From assembly GCA_029931535.1 (NCBI GenBank), contig JAQPZY010001625.1, positions 677,001 through 741,000 of the forward strand: DNA of 64,000 nucleotides. Direction: 5' to 3'. Below are positions 51,101 through 62,277 of this stretch, one piece after another. Position 1 is the first letter of the stretch. Each line of letters begins with the position of its first letter. The translations under genes and the position numbers were made by a program. Under the pieces are notes generated by a model. The model did not search any database, was not told where the DNA came from, and saw nothing but the letters and a program-made list of their open reading frames with translations. This DNA is from Margaritifera margaritifera. Lineage: Eukaryota > Mollusca > Bivalvia > Unionida > Margaritiferidae.

Positions 51101-51523
51101 TGGAGCCTCAAAATGTGACATCTCACTTTACACTGGAGCTATGTATTGTACTCTGTACATTCGTATGCACTTTCTCAATAGTATATAGCTAGTGATATCA
51201 ATTAGAATCTCAATGTGTGATATTTCTCTTTACAGTGAAGCTATTGTATATTGTATAGTGTGGATCCTTATGCACGTTCTCTGTGATATATAACTAGTGA
51301 AATAAATTAGAGCCTCGGAGTATGCTATACTCTTTACACTGAAGCTATTGTATAGTGTATATCCTTATGTATATTGTATAGCGTAGATCCTTATGAACTT
51401 TCTCTGTGATATATAACTAGTGATATAAATTAGAGCCTCGGAGTATGCTATACTCTTTAAACTGAAGCTATTGTATAGTGTATATCCTTATGCACTTTCT
51501 CTATGGTATATAACTAGTGATAT
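51101..51523. repeat. Imperfect tandem repeat of ~120 bp, four copies
   Basis: Each copy carries 'tagagcctcggagtatgcta', 'ctttacactgaagctattgt', 'atccttatgcactttctctg' and 'atataactagtgatataaat' in order, with decay in the first copy. Confidence 0.8.
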
Positions 51524-51984
51524 AATTTCATGACTCTTTCATTTTAACAAGCACCATAAGTAAGAAACGTCTGTTTATGTTGTTTTTGGAAGTGTAGCAT
51601 TTCGATTGCACTAACAGGAGCGTTGTGGTGATTTGTTTTTACTTCACTTGAACGGATTTTAAAGGTTAGTGGGATTCTTTTACAAATAATGCTGTGACCA
51701 TCAGTTCTGCAGATACATGGGTCTGCCATCCACCCGGATCATCTCAGTTCTGACGTCCTGAACTAACCACGTGATGCAGTATGATACAGTGAAGCTTTCA
51801 TAAAATGGCCCTATTGAAACCCTGCTTTCTCTGTACACTGGCCACATGTTTTGGTCTCAATAGCAGCGTCCTAATGCTAATCATATCTCTACATTAGTCC
51901 AATTAGTCCACATTTATGATGCGGCTGAAAAAGCAGGTCTCAATAACATCCTGTTTAGGCGAGTTTTACTCGTGTGTGCGTGTG

Positions 51985-52105
<121 letters not shown>

Positions 52106-52195
52106 TCTGACTATTGTCCTTATGAAGCATTTGAAGTTTGCTTATATTCCTACTATATACAACATGCTATATCTGTTTGTATGCCATCTTTTCAG

Positions 52196-52242
52196 CACTT
52201 GTATCAATGGCGGGTTCGACTGTGATACCGGAGAGTGTGCAG
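52196..52242 (+). CDS. VWC-like Cys cluster, micro-exon
   Basis: 47 nt, phase 2 to 1, acceptor catcttttcag, donor gtataa. With two bases from the previous exon it codes CTCINGGFDCDTGECA. The CxC..G...C....C pattern is typical of VWC-type domains. Small, but the phases fit on both sides. Confidence 0.8.
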
Positions 52243-52617
52243 GTATAACGTATGTTATTACTTATCTGCGAGTATAAGGATATGTGAATCATTGAGAAAG
52301 AATAAAATGACAAATTTAGCATAAATTTGAAACTATGGCACCAGAAAAAAGGTAGTGCTACAAGAAATAGTTCTGAAACCAAAAAATACTCAAGATAAGA
52401 TAGTTTTCAATTTTTCAATTTTATTTTGATGATACTAATTTTTCACATATTAAACGAATGCAAACAGAAAAGGTGACAAATAAATAAATAAATAAATAAA
52501 TAAATCAGTCAATAAATAAATAAATAAATACATAAATAAATAGGAAATCATCTGATGTTTTACATGCTTGACCAGTCAAAATCGTTATAATCCAGACTGT
52601 TTATTCTCTCTGTTCAG
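52243..52617. other. Intron with (AAAT)n tract
   Basis: 375 bp. A tetranucleotide AAAT array interrupted by tcagtc lies at 52480-52542. Confidence 0.8.
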
Positions 52618-52770
52618 AATGCAGTTACTCGGAATGGTCAGAATGGAGCGAGTGTAGCAAGGAATGTGATGTCGGCCAGCAATCTCGAACTCGGGTTTAC
52701 AATGGAGGAAACTTAACCTGTGACGAGCCTCTCACAGAATTCAAGGACTGTAATATTCGCCCGTGTCCAA
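52618..52770 (+). CDS. Thrombospondin type 1 repeat
   Basis: 153 nt, phase 1 to 1, a symmetric exon coding one whole domain. YSEWSEWSECSKECDVGQQ and RTR, six Cys, and the WxxWxxC signature are the expected TSP1 features. Trp C-mannosylation is usual for this family. Confidence 0.93.
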
Positions 52771-52782
52771 GTTAGTATCCGG

Positions 52783-54268
52783 TCTAAGCATTTATACTAC
52801 AATATAACTAATACTAGCCCTTGTATACTAGAATGCAACTAATACTAGTGCTTGTTTACTTGAATTTAATACTAGTACTTGTATACTAGAATTCAACCAA
52901 TACTAGTGCTTGCATACTAGAATTAAACTAATACTAGTGCATGTTTACTTGAATTTAATACTAGTACTTGTATGCTAGAATGCAACTAATACTAGTGCTT
53001 GTTTACTTGAATTTAATACTAGTGCTTGCATACTAGAATGCGACTAATACTAGTTCTTGTATACTAGAATGCAACTAATACTAGTTCTTGTATACTAGAA
53101 TTCAGCTAATACTATTGCTTGTATACTAGAATGCAACTAATACTAGTGCTTATTTACTTGAATTTAATACTAGTACCTGTATACTAGAATTCAACCAATG
53201 CTAGTGCTTGCATACTAGAATTCAACTAATACTAGTGCTTGTATACTAGAATGCAACTAATACTAGTGCTTGTATACTAGAATTCAGCTAATACTATTGC
53301 TTGTATACTAGAATGCAATTAATACTAGTGCTTGTATACTAGAATGCAATTAATACTAGTGCTTGTATACTAGAATTCAACTAATACTAGTGCTTGTATA
53401 CTAGAATGCAACTAATACTAGTGCTTGTATACTAGAATTTAATACTATTACTTGTATACTAGAATTCAACTAATACTAGTACTTGTATACTAGCATTCAA
53501 CTAATACTAGTGCTTGTATACTAGAATGCAATTAATACTATTACTTGTATACTAGAATTCAACTAATACTAGTGCTTGTATACTAGCATTCAACTAATAC
53601 TAGTGCTTTTATACTAGAATTTAATACTATTACTTGTATACTAGAATTCAACTAATACTAGTACTTGTATACTAGCATTCAACTAATACTAGTGCTTTTA
53701 TACTAGAATTCAACTAATACTAGTGTTTGCATACTAGAATTCAACTAATACTAGTACTTGTATACTAGAATATAATACTAGTCCTTGTATACTAGAATTC
53801 AACTAATACTAGTACTTGTATACTAGAATTTAATACTAGTACTTGTATACTAGAATTCAACTAATACTAGTACTTGTATACTAGAATTTAATACTAGTAT
53901 TTGTATACTAGAATTCAACTAATACTAGTGCTTGTATACTAGCATTCAACTAATACTAGTGCTTTTATACTAGAATTCAACTAATACTAGTGTTTGCATA
54001 CTAGAATTCAACTAATACTAGTACTTGTATACTAGAATTGAATACTAGTACTTGTATACTAGAATTCAACTAATACTAGTACTTGTATACTAGAATTTAA
54101 TACTAGTACTTGTATACTAGAATTCAACTAATACTAGTACTTGTATACTAGAATTTAATACTAGTATTTGTATACTAGAATTCAACTAATACTAGTACTT
54201 GTATACTAGAATTTAATACTAGTACTTGTATACTAGAATTCAACTAATACTAGTGCTTGTATACTCGT
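52783..54268. repeat. Minisatellite, 31-bp unit with 27-bp variant, ~50 copies
   Basis: Unit aactaatactagtgcttgta followed by tactagaattc. The 27-bp form reads tactagaatttaatactagt. ACTAGT, GTATAC and GAATTC palindromes recur in each unit. Confidence 0.95.
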
Positions 54269-54504
54269 TTACATTATAGTGTATTGTATTCATTCGTCTC
54301 TATAATATGCACCCAACTGCGAATAGTAAAGACCCATTATACAACGTCCGATTTGGTCTATGATTTTCACAACTGGGTGCACTTTACACATGCGTGAATG
54401 CGGTAACGTCTGTTACAGATATGTTAGATTGATGTATATAATGTTGATAGTTAAATCACCTTTCTCTGATACATACCTTTGCCTTTAAGACATTAAAATG
54501 AACC
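54269..54504. other. Intron sequence between arrays
   Basis: No feature recognised. Confidence 0.6.
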
Positions 54505-54778
54505 CAGATTGTCACACAAATGGATGTAGTTTCGGCTGAGTCCTGTGTACAGCACACACCAGATTGTCACACAAATGAATGTAGTTTCGGCTGAGTCCTG
54601 TGTACAGCACACACCAGATTGTCACACAAATGGATGTAGTTTTGGCTGACTCTTGTGTACAGCACACACTAAATTGTCACACAAATGGATGTAGTTTTTG
54701 GCTGACTTCTGTGTACAGCACACACCAGATTGTCACACATATGGATGTAGTTTTGGGCTGACTTCTGTGTACAGTATA
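54505..54778. repeat. Tandem repeat, ~55-bp unit, 5 copies
   Basis: Unit cagattgtcacacaaatgga, tgtagtttcggctgagtcct, gtgtacagcacacac, with small length changes in copies 4 and 5. Confidence 0.9.
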
Positions 54779-54868
54779 CATTGAAATGCAAATAATAGTA
54801 GAGTGCATCCTATACCCCAATAAACATGAAAGGTTTATGCTGCTAATTCTTTTTATGATGGCAAAAAC

Positions 54869-54966
54869 AATCAGCATTGACCCTGATATACCGTCATATA
54901 CAATCAGCATTGACCCTGATATACCGTCATATACAATCAGCATTGACCCTGATACACCGTCATATT
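54869..54966. repeat. Tandem repeat, 33-bp unit, 3 copies
   Basis: Unit caatcagcattgaccctgat followed by ataccgtcatata. Nearly perfect. Confidence 0.93.
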
Positions 54967-55235
54967 ATGCGCTGGCAGATCTGGATCAGATTCGTAAATC
55001 TTTAATAGTCTATTAGTTTAATTAGAACAAAGTCATAATCACAGAACTTTCAGATTTTGTAAAACTCAACTCCCTCTACTAGACAACCAAATTACGATTA
55101 CATTGGTTTTCCCAAAGTATTGTACTTGATTTTGACATTGTAAGCTTCAGCCTGAGTTTCTTGCTCAAAACGTTTCGAGAATACAGGATCTGGACTGAAA
55201 ACTGTTTGCAGTTGGATTCGACGTACACACAGATT

Positions 55236-55892
55236 ACTCCCGTATAATGTCCCACACATAGCTCGACTTATAAACAGATAATTCCCGTATATTGTTCCAT
55301 ACATAGCTCGACTTATAAACATATAACTCCCGTATATTGTTTCATACATAACTTGACTTATAAACAGATAACTCCCGTATATTGTCCCATACATAGCTCG
55401 ACTTATAAACAGATAACTCCTGTATATTGTCCCATACATAGCTCGACTTATAAACATATAACTCCCGTATATTGTTCCATACATAGCTGGACTTATAGAC
55501 AGATAACTCCCGTATATTGTCCCACACATAGCTCGACTTATAAACATATAACTCCCGTATATTGTTCCATACATAACTTGACTTATAAACAGATAACTCC
55601 CGTATATTGTTCCATACATAGCTCGACTTATAAACAGATAACTCCCGTATATTGTTCCATACATAGCTCGACTTATAAACATATAACTCCCGTATATTGT
55701 TTCATACATAACTTGAGTTATAAACAGATAACTCCCGTATGTTGTCCCATACATAGCTCGACTTATAAACAGATAACTCCTGTATATTGTCCCATACATA
55801 GCTCGACTTATAAACATATAACTCCTGTATATTGTTCCATACATGGCTTGACTTATACACAAATAAATCCTGTATATTGTCCCATTCATGGC
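55236..55892. repeat. Minisatellite, 45-bp unit, about 14 copies
   Basis: Unit acttataaacagataactcc, cgtatattgttccatacata, gctcg. Open frames on both strands come from the 45-bp unit. Confidence 0.94.
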
Positions 55893-56504
55893 GTCATATT
55901 AAAGAAATAGTCAAAAAAACGAAAGTAGGATAAACAATATCAAACATTGCATCTGTGATGTTGAGTATAGATAAATCATGAAAATAACATTTATAAATCA
56001 TGAAGACACAAGTGTCTGTCGAAGCAAATTTAGCACAGATGACTACATAATCAGATTTGTTTACAGTGTTACATAGTAAAATCGGATAATTAAAGAAGAT
56101 AATTTGACAAGACTCTATGTTTAAATTATTTGGGGGTGGGGGTGGGGTTGGGGCTGAGATTTGTTACCTAGTCAAGATAGAATTTTTATCAGCAAAAATC
56201 TTTTAACGGGGAGGTTGTGCTCGGCAAAATATTTTTTCAGTAATTGTGCGCAACAGGAATTGCTTTCAAAAACATAATCGTTCTAGCTCCTGAAAATTGG
56301 TTGATGCCTTATGTCAAGAATTAAATTAAATGGGTTGAGCTACTTGCCCCGATTTATGAGAATTGACGTTGTCATAATTATACCAGATATTTGTTACATT
56401 ATTTATATTCAGATACAACCTAAAAAATGTGTGCATATATAATGACATAGGAATAGTTTTCCTTCAGACCTTTAGCATCAAGAACTAATGGACAGGTCGT
56501 CAAA
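55893..56504. other. Intron sequence upstream of the retrotransposon
   Basis: AT-rich with a G-rich patch (gggggtgggggtggggtt) at 56130-56149. No gene. Confidence 0.65.
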
Positions 56505-56712
56505 CAAATGTTATGTATGATGTTTATATAATGTTGTATATGTGTTTTGGGAGGTTATAAATGTTTCTTCACTTTAATATTTGCTTAAATCTTTATGTTT
56601 GTTAGGAAAAACATGTATAACTAGTGTCCTTGTATTAGGTTGTTTTGATCAATATGTTTTCTCAATTTGAAGGTCAAGGTTGATTTTGTTTACAGTTAAA
56701 ATTCCATTAAGA

Positions 56713-56814
56713 TGACTCATATTCTAGAACATTCTGTCATGTGACCAATCTAGAACATTCTGTCATGTGACCAATCTTTATATATATCATGTTTGGTAGA
56801 CATTTTGTTCAGTT
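56713..56814 (+). promoter_or_regulatory. LTR promoter: AP-1-like, heat-shock-like, CCAAT, TATA, initiator
   Basis: In order: TGACTCA (56713-56719); TTCTAGAACATTC (56722-56734), a three-part heat-shock-element match; a 26-bp direct repeat (56724-56749, 56750-56775) that doubles most of that site and a gaCCAAT box; TTTATATATAT (56777-56787); and TCAGTT (56809-56814), a metazoan initiator match ~30 bp after the TATA. Function is inferred from consensus only. Confidence 0.65.
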
Positions 56815-57184
56815 CGACATTACCATCAGTCTTGTAAAGAGCTATTACAGTTGTGAAAATTCATTCCAAATTCTAAGAGAGGAATTATTTTAATTATTCA
56901 TTGGATTATTAACAGTGCTCATAAACTTTTGGATTTTGGATTTTGATTGACAATTTTGGAATTTATGTGAACTTATTCAGAGATTTTGGATTACTTCATT
57001 TTGACTTCAGCACATCAAGATTTCTAGTACATCAGGACTTTGGAGACCATTAGCACATAATAACATTCAAGGACACATTCTATATTTAGGACTTGTGATT
57101 AGAACAATCATTCTTATTGGATTATTAGGATACATAAACATTACTGTAAGTGACTTTTTGATTTTTTCATTTTAATTATCTAGT

Positions 57185-57190
57185 AATAAA
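57185..57190 (+). terminator. LTR polyadenylation signal
   Basis: AATAAA followed within 10-40 bases by a T/GT-rich stretch (gcttgttgattttta). The same signal lies in the 3' LTR at 63092-63097. Confidence 0.6.
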
Positions 57191-57273
57191 TTGCTTGTTG
57201 ATTTTTACTTGATTTGTTGGTTTCACTTTCTTTCTGTTACATTTTTCTTAGACCATAGAGGCTTAACAGAAAT

Positions 57274-57291
57274 TGGGGGCCGTTCCTGGAT
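57274..57291 (+). other. Probable primer binding site
   Basis: tgggggccgttcctggat lies 5 bases after the 5' LTR. It partly resembles the tRNA-Pro type primer site known from gammaretroviruses, with about 14 of 18 positions agreeing. Assignment of the tRNA is tentative. Confidence 0.5.
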
Positions 57292-57433
57292 CTGAATTTC
57301 ATTAAAGCATATTAGAGATATTAAATTTATCTTTGAAATTCATATTGATTTTGTCTCGGAGAATTTTTTTTTGTCTTTGGCAAAGATTTTTAATAAAGAA
57401 TTTTTTTTTGTGTGAAACCAACAAGCATTTACA

Positions 57434-57742
57434 ATGGCATCTAATGTTCAGAATTTCATTTCAAAACCTACCCAGGAGGGGTTAGAGTGCATGAGAAAGG
57501 ATGAGTTGCTCGAGCTTGCCAGAAAATACAGTCTATCTGAGGCAAAAGTATCATTGACAAAACAGGAGATAAAGATTATTTTGATTCAGTTTTTAGTAGG
57601 AAAGGGAATTTTTGATAGCAGTGCTTTAAGTTTGAAGAGAAAGCCTGTATCTGGTTCTGACAGGAAATTAAGGGAATTAGAGTTAAAGAAACAGATTGAT
57701 TTAGAATTGGCAAAGCTTCAGATTCAGAGAGAGAGAGAGAGA
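57434..57742 (+). CDS. Gag N-terminal part, upstream reading frame
   Basis: Starts MASNVQNFISKPTQEGLECM at the first ATG after the LTR and reads about 100 sensible residues: KDELLELARKYSL, then a Leu/Glu/Lys-rich helix. The frame becomes nonsense (Arg/Lys/Gly-rich) after a run of GA dinucleotides at 57726-57742 and stops at 57985. The natural continuation lies in another frame (57763 onward). So either the tract slipped and broke the gene, or a frameshift event is used. The first is simpler. Confidence 0.75.
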
Positions 57743-57762
57743 AGGAAGAGAGGCAGATCCAA

Positions 57763-60700
57763 ATGCAGAAAGAAGAGAGGCAGATCCAAATGCAGAAAGA
57801 AGAGAGGCAGAGGGAGAGAGAAAAAGAAGAGAGGCAGTTGGAGAGAGAGAAAGAAGAAAGACAAATGCAGATACAGATGGAGAGAGAGAAAGAAGAGAGG
57901 CAAATGCAGATGGAGAGAGAGAAAGAAGATAGACAAATACAAATGCAGATGCAAAGAGAAGAAAGGGAAATGCAATTTAAATTAAGAGAATTAGAACTGG
58001 CAAACAGAGCACACTCCACTCCTTTAAACACAAGTTCAGGTTTTGATGTTACTAGATATATTAGGTTAGTACCCCCTTTTCAGGAAAAAGAAGTAGATAA
58101 ATACTTTCTTCATTTCGAGAAAATAGCTGAAAACTTGAAATGGCCCAGAGAGCATTGGACTTTGTTATTACAAAGTGTACTTATTGGCAAAGCTCGTGAA
58201 GTCTACACTTCACTGTCAGTACAACAAAGCACTGATTATGATTTGGTTAAGGAGTACATCTTGAAAGCTTATGAGTTGGTACCAGAGGCATATCGACAAA
58301 GGTTTAGGAATTGTAGAAAAGAAACTGGACAAACTCATGTCGAATTTGCAAGAGATAAAGAACAACTATTTGATAGGTGGTGCTCAGCCAAGAAAGTTGA
58401 TCAAGCTTATGATAACCTCAGACAGCTCGTATTAATTGAAGAGTTCAAGAGGTGCATCCATAGTGATGTTAAAACCTATCTTGACGAGCAGAAAGTGGAA
58501 ACTTTGGAAAATGCTGCTCGTATTGCTGATGATTATTCCTTGACTCACAAAATTTCATTTGGCAATAAGTCGTCCTCTCAGCAGTTTTCTGGTAAAAAAC
58601 CATTTCAATCTCATTCGAGTACTTCCAAATTTCACAACAACACAACTGTTAGGAATCAAACATCTGATAAGACTGATCAGAAATCCTTATCTCTTCCTAC
58701 GTGCACTTATTGTAAAACGAAAGGGCACGTTATTTCTGATTGCTTCAAGTTGAAAAATAAGCAACAGAGTAAAGACAGAGCTTTTCCAAATGCTCTTATT
58801 TCTACGAGGGCAAGGTCACGGTCTTGTATTGAAAGCAATACATTTGTTGGGTCAAACAAACCTCAGTCTGATTCTATTTTAGAGGCTTATGAACCATTCA
58901 TGTCAGAAGGTTCTATATCACTTATTGGTGATTCTGCCAAACCTATCCCAATTAAAATATTAAGGGACACTGGAGCTTCTCAGAGTCTTTTATTATCAGG
59001 TACTTTGCCTTTGTCTGAGGAGTCTTCTTCAAGTGAAAGTGTTCTTGTTCAGGGAGTAGAGTGCGGCTTTGTAAATGTTCCTATTCATTGTGTAAATTTG
59101 GCATCAGACTTAGTTTCTGGACCTGTGACTGTTGGGGCAGTGACTTCTTTACCCATAGAGGGTGTTCATTTATTACTAGGCAATGACCTAGCTGGAGATA
59201 AGGTTGTGGTTAATCCACTTGTAACTGACAAGCCTTGTTTGGATCAGAAAGTTGATCCTGTCGAAACTGAAATCCCTGATTTGTACCCTGCTTGTGCAGT
59301 TACTAGAGCTATGGCAAAAAGAGCTCTTGAGATTGATGTTGATCAGGATATTATTCCTTTAGCTGACACATGTATTGGTCAGTTTTTTGATGAGGTCACC
59401 TTTTCCTCAGGTATTGATCAATCAAATGGTATTGATCACAGTGATCCTCTTTTGGCAACTCATTCTCTTTGTCCTACTCAGGATGACAAACGACAATCTC
59501 TTGTCGTTGAACAGGAGCAAGATCCCGAGATATCTTGTTTGTTTCAGAGGGCTATTAGTGAAACTGAAGCCACACAAGTTCCAGTGTGTTACTTTGTGAA
59601 AAATGGGGTCCTTATGAGGAAATGGAGACCACCTGATGTACCCGCTGGTGACGAGTGGTCAGTGAGCTATCAAATTGTTGTTCCTAAGTCATATCGACAG
59701 GAAATTCTTAATTTAGCCCATGAAACTCCTTTGGCTGGTCATTTAGGAGTCCGTAAGACTTATCGTAAGATCTTGAATCATTTTTATTGGCCGAAACTCA
59801 AAAGTGATGTTTCTAAGTACTGCAGATCTTGTCACACTTGTCAAATGGTAGGAAAACCCAATCAGAAGATACCTAAGGCTCATCTGCAACCTATTCCTGC
59901 ATTTGATGAACCATTTAGTAGAATAATGGTAGACTGTGTTGGTCCTTTACCTAAAACCAAGTCGGGCAACCAATACTTGTTGACCATCATGTGTGCATCT
60001 ACAAGATTTCCAGAGGCAATTCCTCTGAGAAATATAAAAACTAAAACTATTGTGAAAGCTTTGGTGAAGTTTTTTACACTTGTTGGCCTTCCCAAATCTG
60101 TCCAGTCGGATCAAGGGTCAAATTTTATGTCTGGAATTTTCCAACAAGTTATGCATGAATTAGGCATCCAACAGTTTAAATCTTCTGCCTATCACCCTGA
60201 AAGTCAAGGTGCTTTGGAAAGATTTCATCAAACTTTGAAGAATATGATTCGATCATATTGCTTTGATACAGAAAAGGATTGGGATGAGGGTGTTCATTTG
60301 TTGTTGTTTGCTGTTAGGGAATCAGTTCAAGAGTCGTTGGGTTTTAGTCCCTTTGAACTAGTTTTTGGTCATACTGTCCGTGGACCATTGAAATTATTGA
60401 AAGAGAGACTTCTTTCAAATGAAGACTCAAAGATTAATCTTCTTGATTATGTTTCTGATTTCAAATACAAGTTGTCAAAGGCCTGTGAAGTAGCAAGAAC
60501 TAATCTTCACACTACTCAGTCAAATATGAAATTAAGGTATGACAGAAATTCACAGGAAAGGAGTTTTAAACCTGGTGACAAAGTTCTGGCTCTCTTTCCC
60601 ATACCTCAGAATCCTCTTCAGGCTAAATTTTATGGTCCTTATACCGTTGCAAAGAAAGTAAATGACTTAAATTATATCATTAACACTCATGGGAGACGGA

Positions 60701-62277
60701 AACAAAAACAACTTTGTCATATAAATATGTTAAAGGAATATTTTGACAGAGATAGCTCAGCTAATTATTCAGTTAATTTAGTTGTACCTGTCCCACACAG
60801 TGAAGATATCAACGATGGAATACGATCAGACTATAGTGACTCTGGTATAACCAATCTTCGGAATTCAGAAATATTGAACAACCTAGACCAGAAACTTTCA
60901 CATCTACAACAACAGGAAAGAAATGAACTAAAACAGCTATTACATGACTATGAGCACTTGTTTCCTGATGTTCCAACACGAACAAGTAAAATTTATCATG
61001 ACGTTGACATTGTAGATTCTGCGCCTGTGAAACAGCATCCTTATAGGATGAATCCTCTCAAACAGAACTATCTGAAGAAAGAAATTCAGTATTTACTGGA
61101 GAATGATTTCATAGAACCAAGTAAAAGTAACTGGAGTTCACCATGTATTCTTGTTCCCAAGCCAGATAATACATTCCGTATGTGTACTGACTATAGAAAA
61201 GTCAACAGTGTCACCAAAACTGATTCATTTCCAATCCCAAGAATGGACGATTGCATTAATAAAATTGGAAATGCGGAATATGTCACCAAGTTTGACCTTT
61301 TAAAAGGATTCTGGCAAATTCCACTGACGGAAAGGGCAAAAGAAATTTCAGCATTTGTAACTCCAGATGGACTTTATCAATATAAAGTCATGCCGTTTGG
61401 AATGAAAAATTCGCCTGCAACGTTTCAACGTCTGATGAACATGATAACATTTGGTCTTGATAATTGCGACGCTTATATCGATGACGTCATTATCTACAAC
61501 AACACCTGGGAAGATCATTTGGAAACCATTCGAAAATTCTTTGATCGACTCAGCGATGTGAATCTGACAATTAATTTGAGCAAAAGTGAGTTTTGCCATG
61601 CTTGTGTCACATTTTTAGGACATATTGTGGGACAAGGTCAAGTTAAACCTATAGAAGCTAAGGTCAAAGCTATCTCTGAATTTCAAGTTCCAATTTGTAA
61701 AAAGCAACTGATGCGATTTCTAGGTATGGCTGGATATTATCGGAAATTTTGTTCCAATTTTTCCAAAATTGCTGAACCTTTGACAAGTTTATTGAGTAAG
61801 AAAACCAAATTTCATTGGTCTGACAAGTGTCAGGAATCTTTTGACAAGTTAAAGGCCATGCTTAAGAATGCACCAGTTCTTTCTGCACCAAATTTAAGCC
61901 AATCATTTAAATTATCTGTTGATGCAAGTGATGTAGGAGTTGGTGGAGTATTGATTCAGGAAGACAAAAGTGGTGTGGATCACCCTGTGTGTTATTTTTC
62001 TAAAAAACTAAACAAACACCAGAAAAATTATTCCACAATTGAGAAGGAATGTTTGGCTTTGATATTGGCTTTACAGCATTTTGAAGTGTATGTTACCTCA
62101 GCTCTTTCTCCAATTATTGTGTACAGTGATCACAATCCCCTTACTTTCATCAACAAAATGAAAGACAAAAATCGGAGATTGTTGAGATGGAGTTTGATAT
62201 TGCAGGAATATAACATTGACATTAGACACATCAGGGGAAAAGACAATGTGATTGCAGATGCACTCTCACGTGCCTAG
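57763..62277 (+). CDS. Gag-Pol polyprotein: SCAN-like capsid, CCHC, protease, integrase, RT, RNase H
   Basis: 1,504 codons with no internal stop. Residues 1-80 are a Gln/Glu/Arg coiled-coil repeat. At 85-262 a capsid region ends in a SCAN-like segment (QRFRNCRKE, EFARDKEQLFDRWC, LVLIEEF). CCHC knuckle C314-C317-H322-C327. Protease DTGA at 402-405. Integrase: H2C2 finger from H653, catalytic D724, D783, E819 (58 and 35 residues between), then a GPY module near 957. Reverse transcriptase with YIDD at 1238-1241. RNase H from D1387 to DNVIADALSRA at the end. Integrase before RT is the Gmr1-type order. The protein would make and insert DNA copies of the element. The listed start is the first Met in this frame, and the true Gag start is upstream in the other frame. 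Confidence 0.93.
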   Translation: MQKEERQIQMQKEERQREREKEERQLEREKEERQMQIQMEREKEERQMQMEREKEDRQIQMQMQREEREMQFKLRELELANRAHSTPLNTSSGFDVTRYIRLVPPFQEKEVDKYFLHFEKIAENLKWPREHWTLLLQSVLIGKAREVYTSLSVQQSTDYDLVKEYILKAYELVPEAYRQRFRNCRKETGQTHVEFARDKEQLFDRWCSAKKVDQAYDNLRQLVLIEEFKRCIHSDVKTYLDEQKVETLENAARIADDYSLTHKISFGNKSSSQQFSGKKPFQSHSSTSKFHNNTTVRNQTSDKTDQKSLSLPTCTYCKTKGHVISDCFKLKNKQQSKDRAFPNALISTRARSRSCIESNTFVGSNKPQSDSILEAYEPFMSEGSISLIGDSAKPIPIKILRDTGASQSLLLSGTLPLSEESSSSESVLVQGVECGFVNVPIHCVNLASDLVSGPVTVGAVTSLPIEGVHLLLGNDLAGDKVVVNPLVTDKPCLDQKVDPVETEIPDLYPACAVTRAMAKRALEIDVDQDIIPLADTCIGQFFDEVTFSSGIDQSNGIDHSDPLLATHSLCPTQDDKRQSLVVEQEQDPEISCLFQRAISETEATQVPVCYFVKNGVLMRKWRPPDVPAGDEWSVSYQIVVPKSYRQEILNLAHETPLAGHLGVRKTYRKILNHFYWPKLKSDVSKYCRSCHTCQMVGKPNQKIPKAHLQPIPAFDEPFSRIMVDCVGPLPKTKSGNQYLLTIMCASTRFPEAIPLRNIKTKTIVKALVKFFTLVGLPKSVQSDQGSNFMSGIFQQVMHELGIQQFKSSAYHPESQGALERFHQTLKNMIRSYCFDTEKDWDEGVHLLLFAVRESVQESLGFSPFELVFGHTVRGPLKLLKERLLSNEDSKINLLDYVSDFKYKLSKACEVARTNLHTTQSNMKLRYDRNSQERSFKPGDKVLALFPIPQNPLQAKFYGPYTVAKKVNDLNYIINTHGRRKQKQLCHINMLKEYFDRDSSANYSVNLVVPVPHSEDINDGIRSDYSDSGITNLRNSEILNNLDQKLSHLQQQERNELKQLLHDYEHLFPDVPTRTSKIYHDVDIVDSAPVKQHPYRMNPLKQNYLKKEIQYLLENDFIEPSKSNWSSPCILVPKPDNTFRMCTDYRKVNSVTKTDSFPIPRMDDCINKIGNAEYVTKFDLLKGFWQIPLTERAKEISAFVTPDGLYQYKVMPFGMKNSPATFQRLMNMITFGLDNCDAYIDDVIIYNNTWEDHLETIRKFFDRLSDVNLTINLSKSEFCHACVTFLGHIVGQGQVKPIEAKVKAISEFQVPICKKQLMRFLGMAGYYRKFCSNFSKIAEPLTSLLSKKTKFHWSDKCQESFDKLKAMLKNAPVLSAPNLSQSFKLSVDASDVGVGGVLIQEDKSGVDHPVCYFSKKLNKHQKNYSTIEKECLALILALQHFEVYVTSALSPIIVYSDHNPLTFINKMKDKNRRLLRWSLILQEYNIDIRHIRGKDNVIADALSRA

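Larger units (their letters stand above)
56509..57268 (+). repeat. 5' LTR (760 bp)
   Basis: Ends in the 5-bp inverted pair TGTTA/TAACA. Contains a promoter-like block (56713-56814) and AATAAA at 57185. Differs from the 3' LTR by about six substitutions, including two in the last 8 bases. Confidence 0.95.

Noticed and set aside
55098..55910. ORFs on both strands over the 45-bp array
   Set aside because: Open only because the unit is a multiple of three. No homology or splice support.
57763..62277. Retrovirus or host SCAN-domain gene
   Set aside because: LTRs, target duplication and full pol show a retrotransposon. There is no env-like ORF before the 3' LTR, and the SCAN-like part is in the Gag position.
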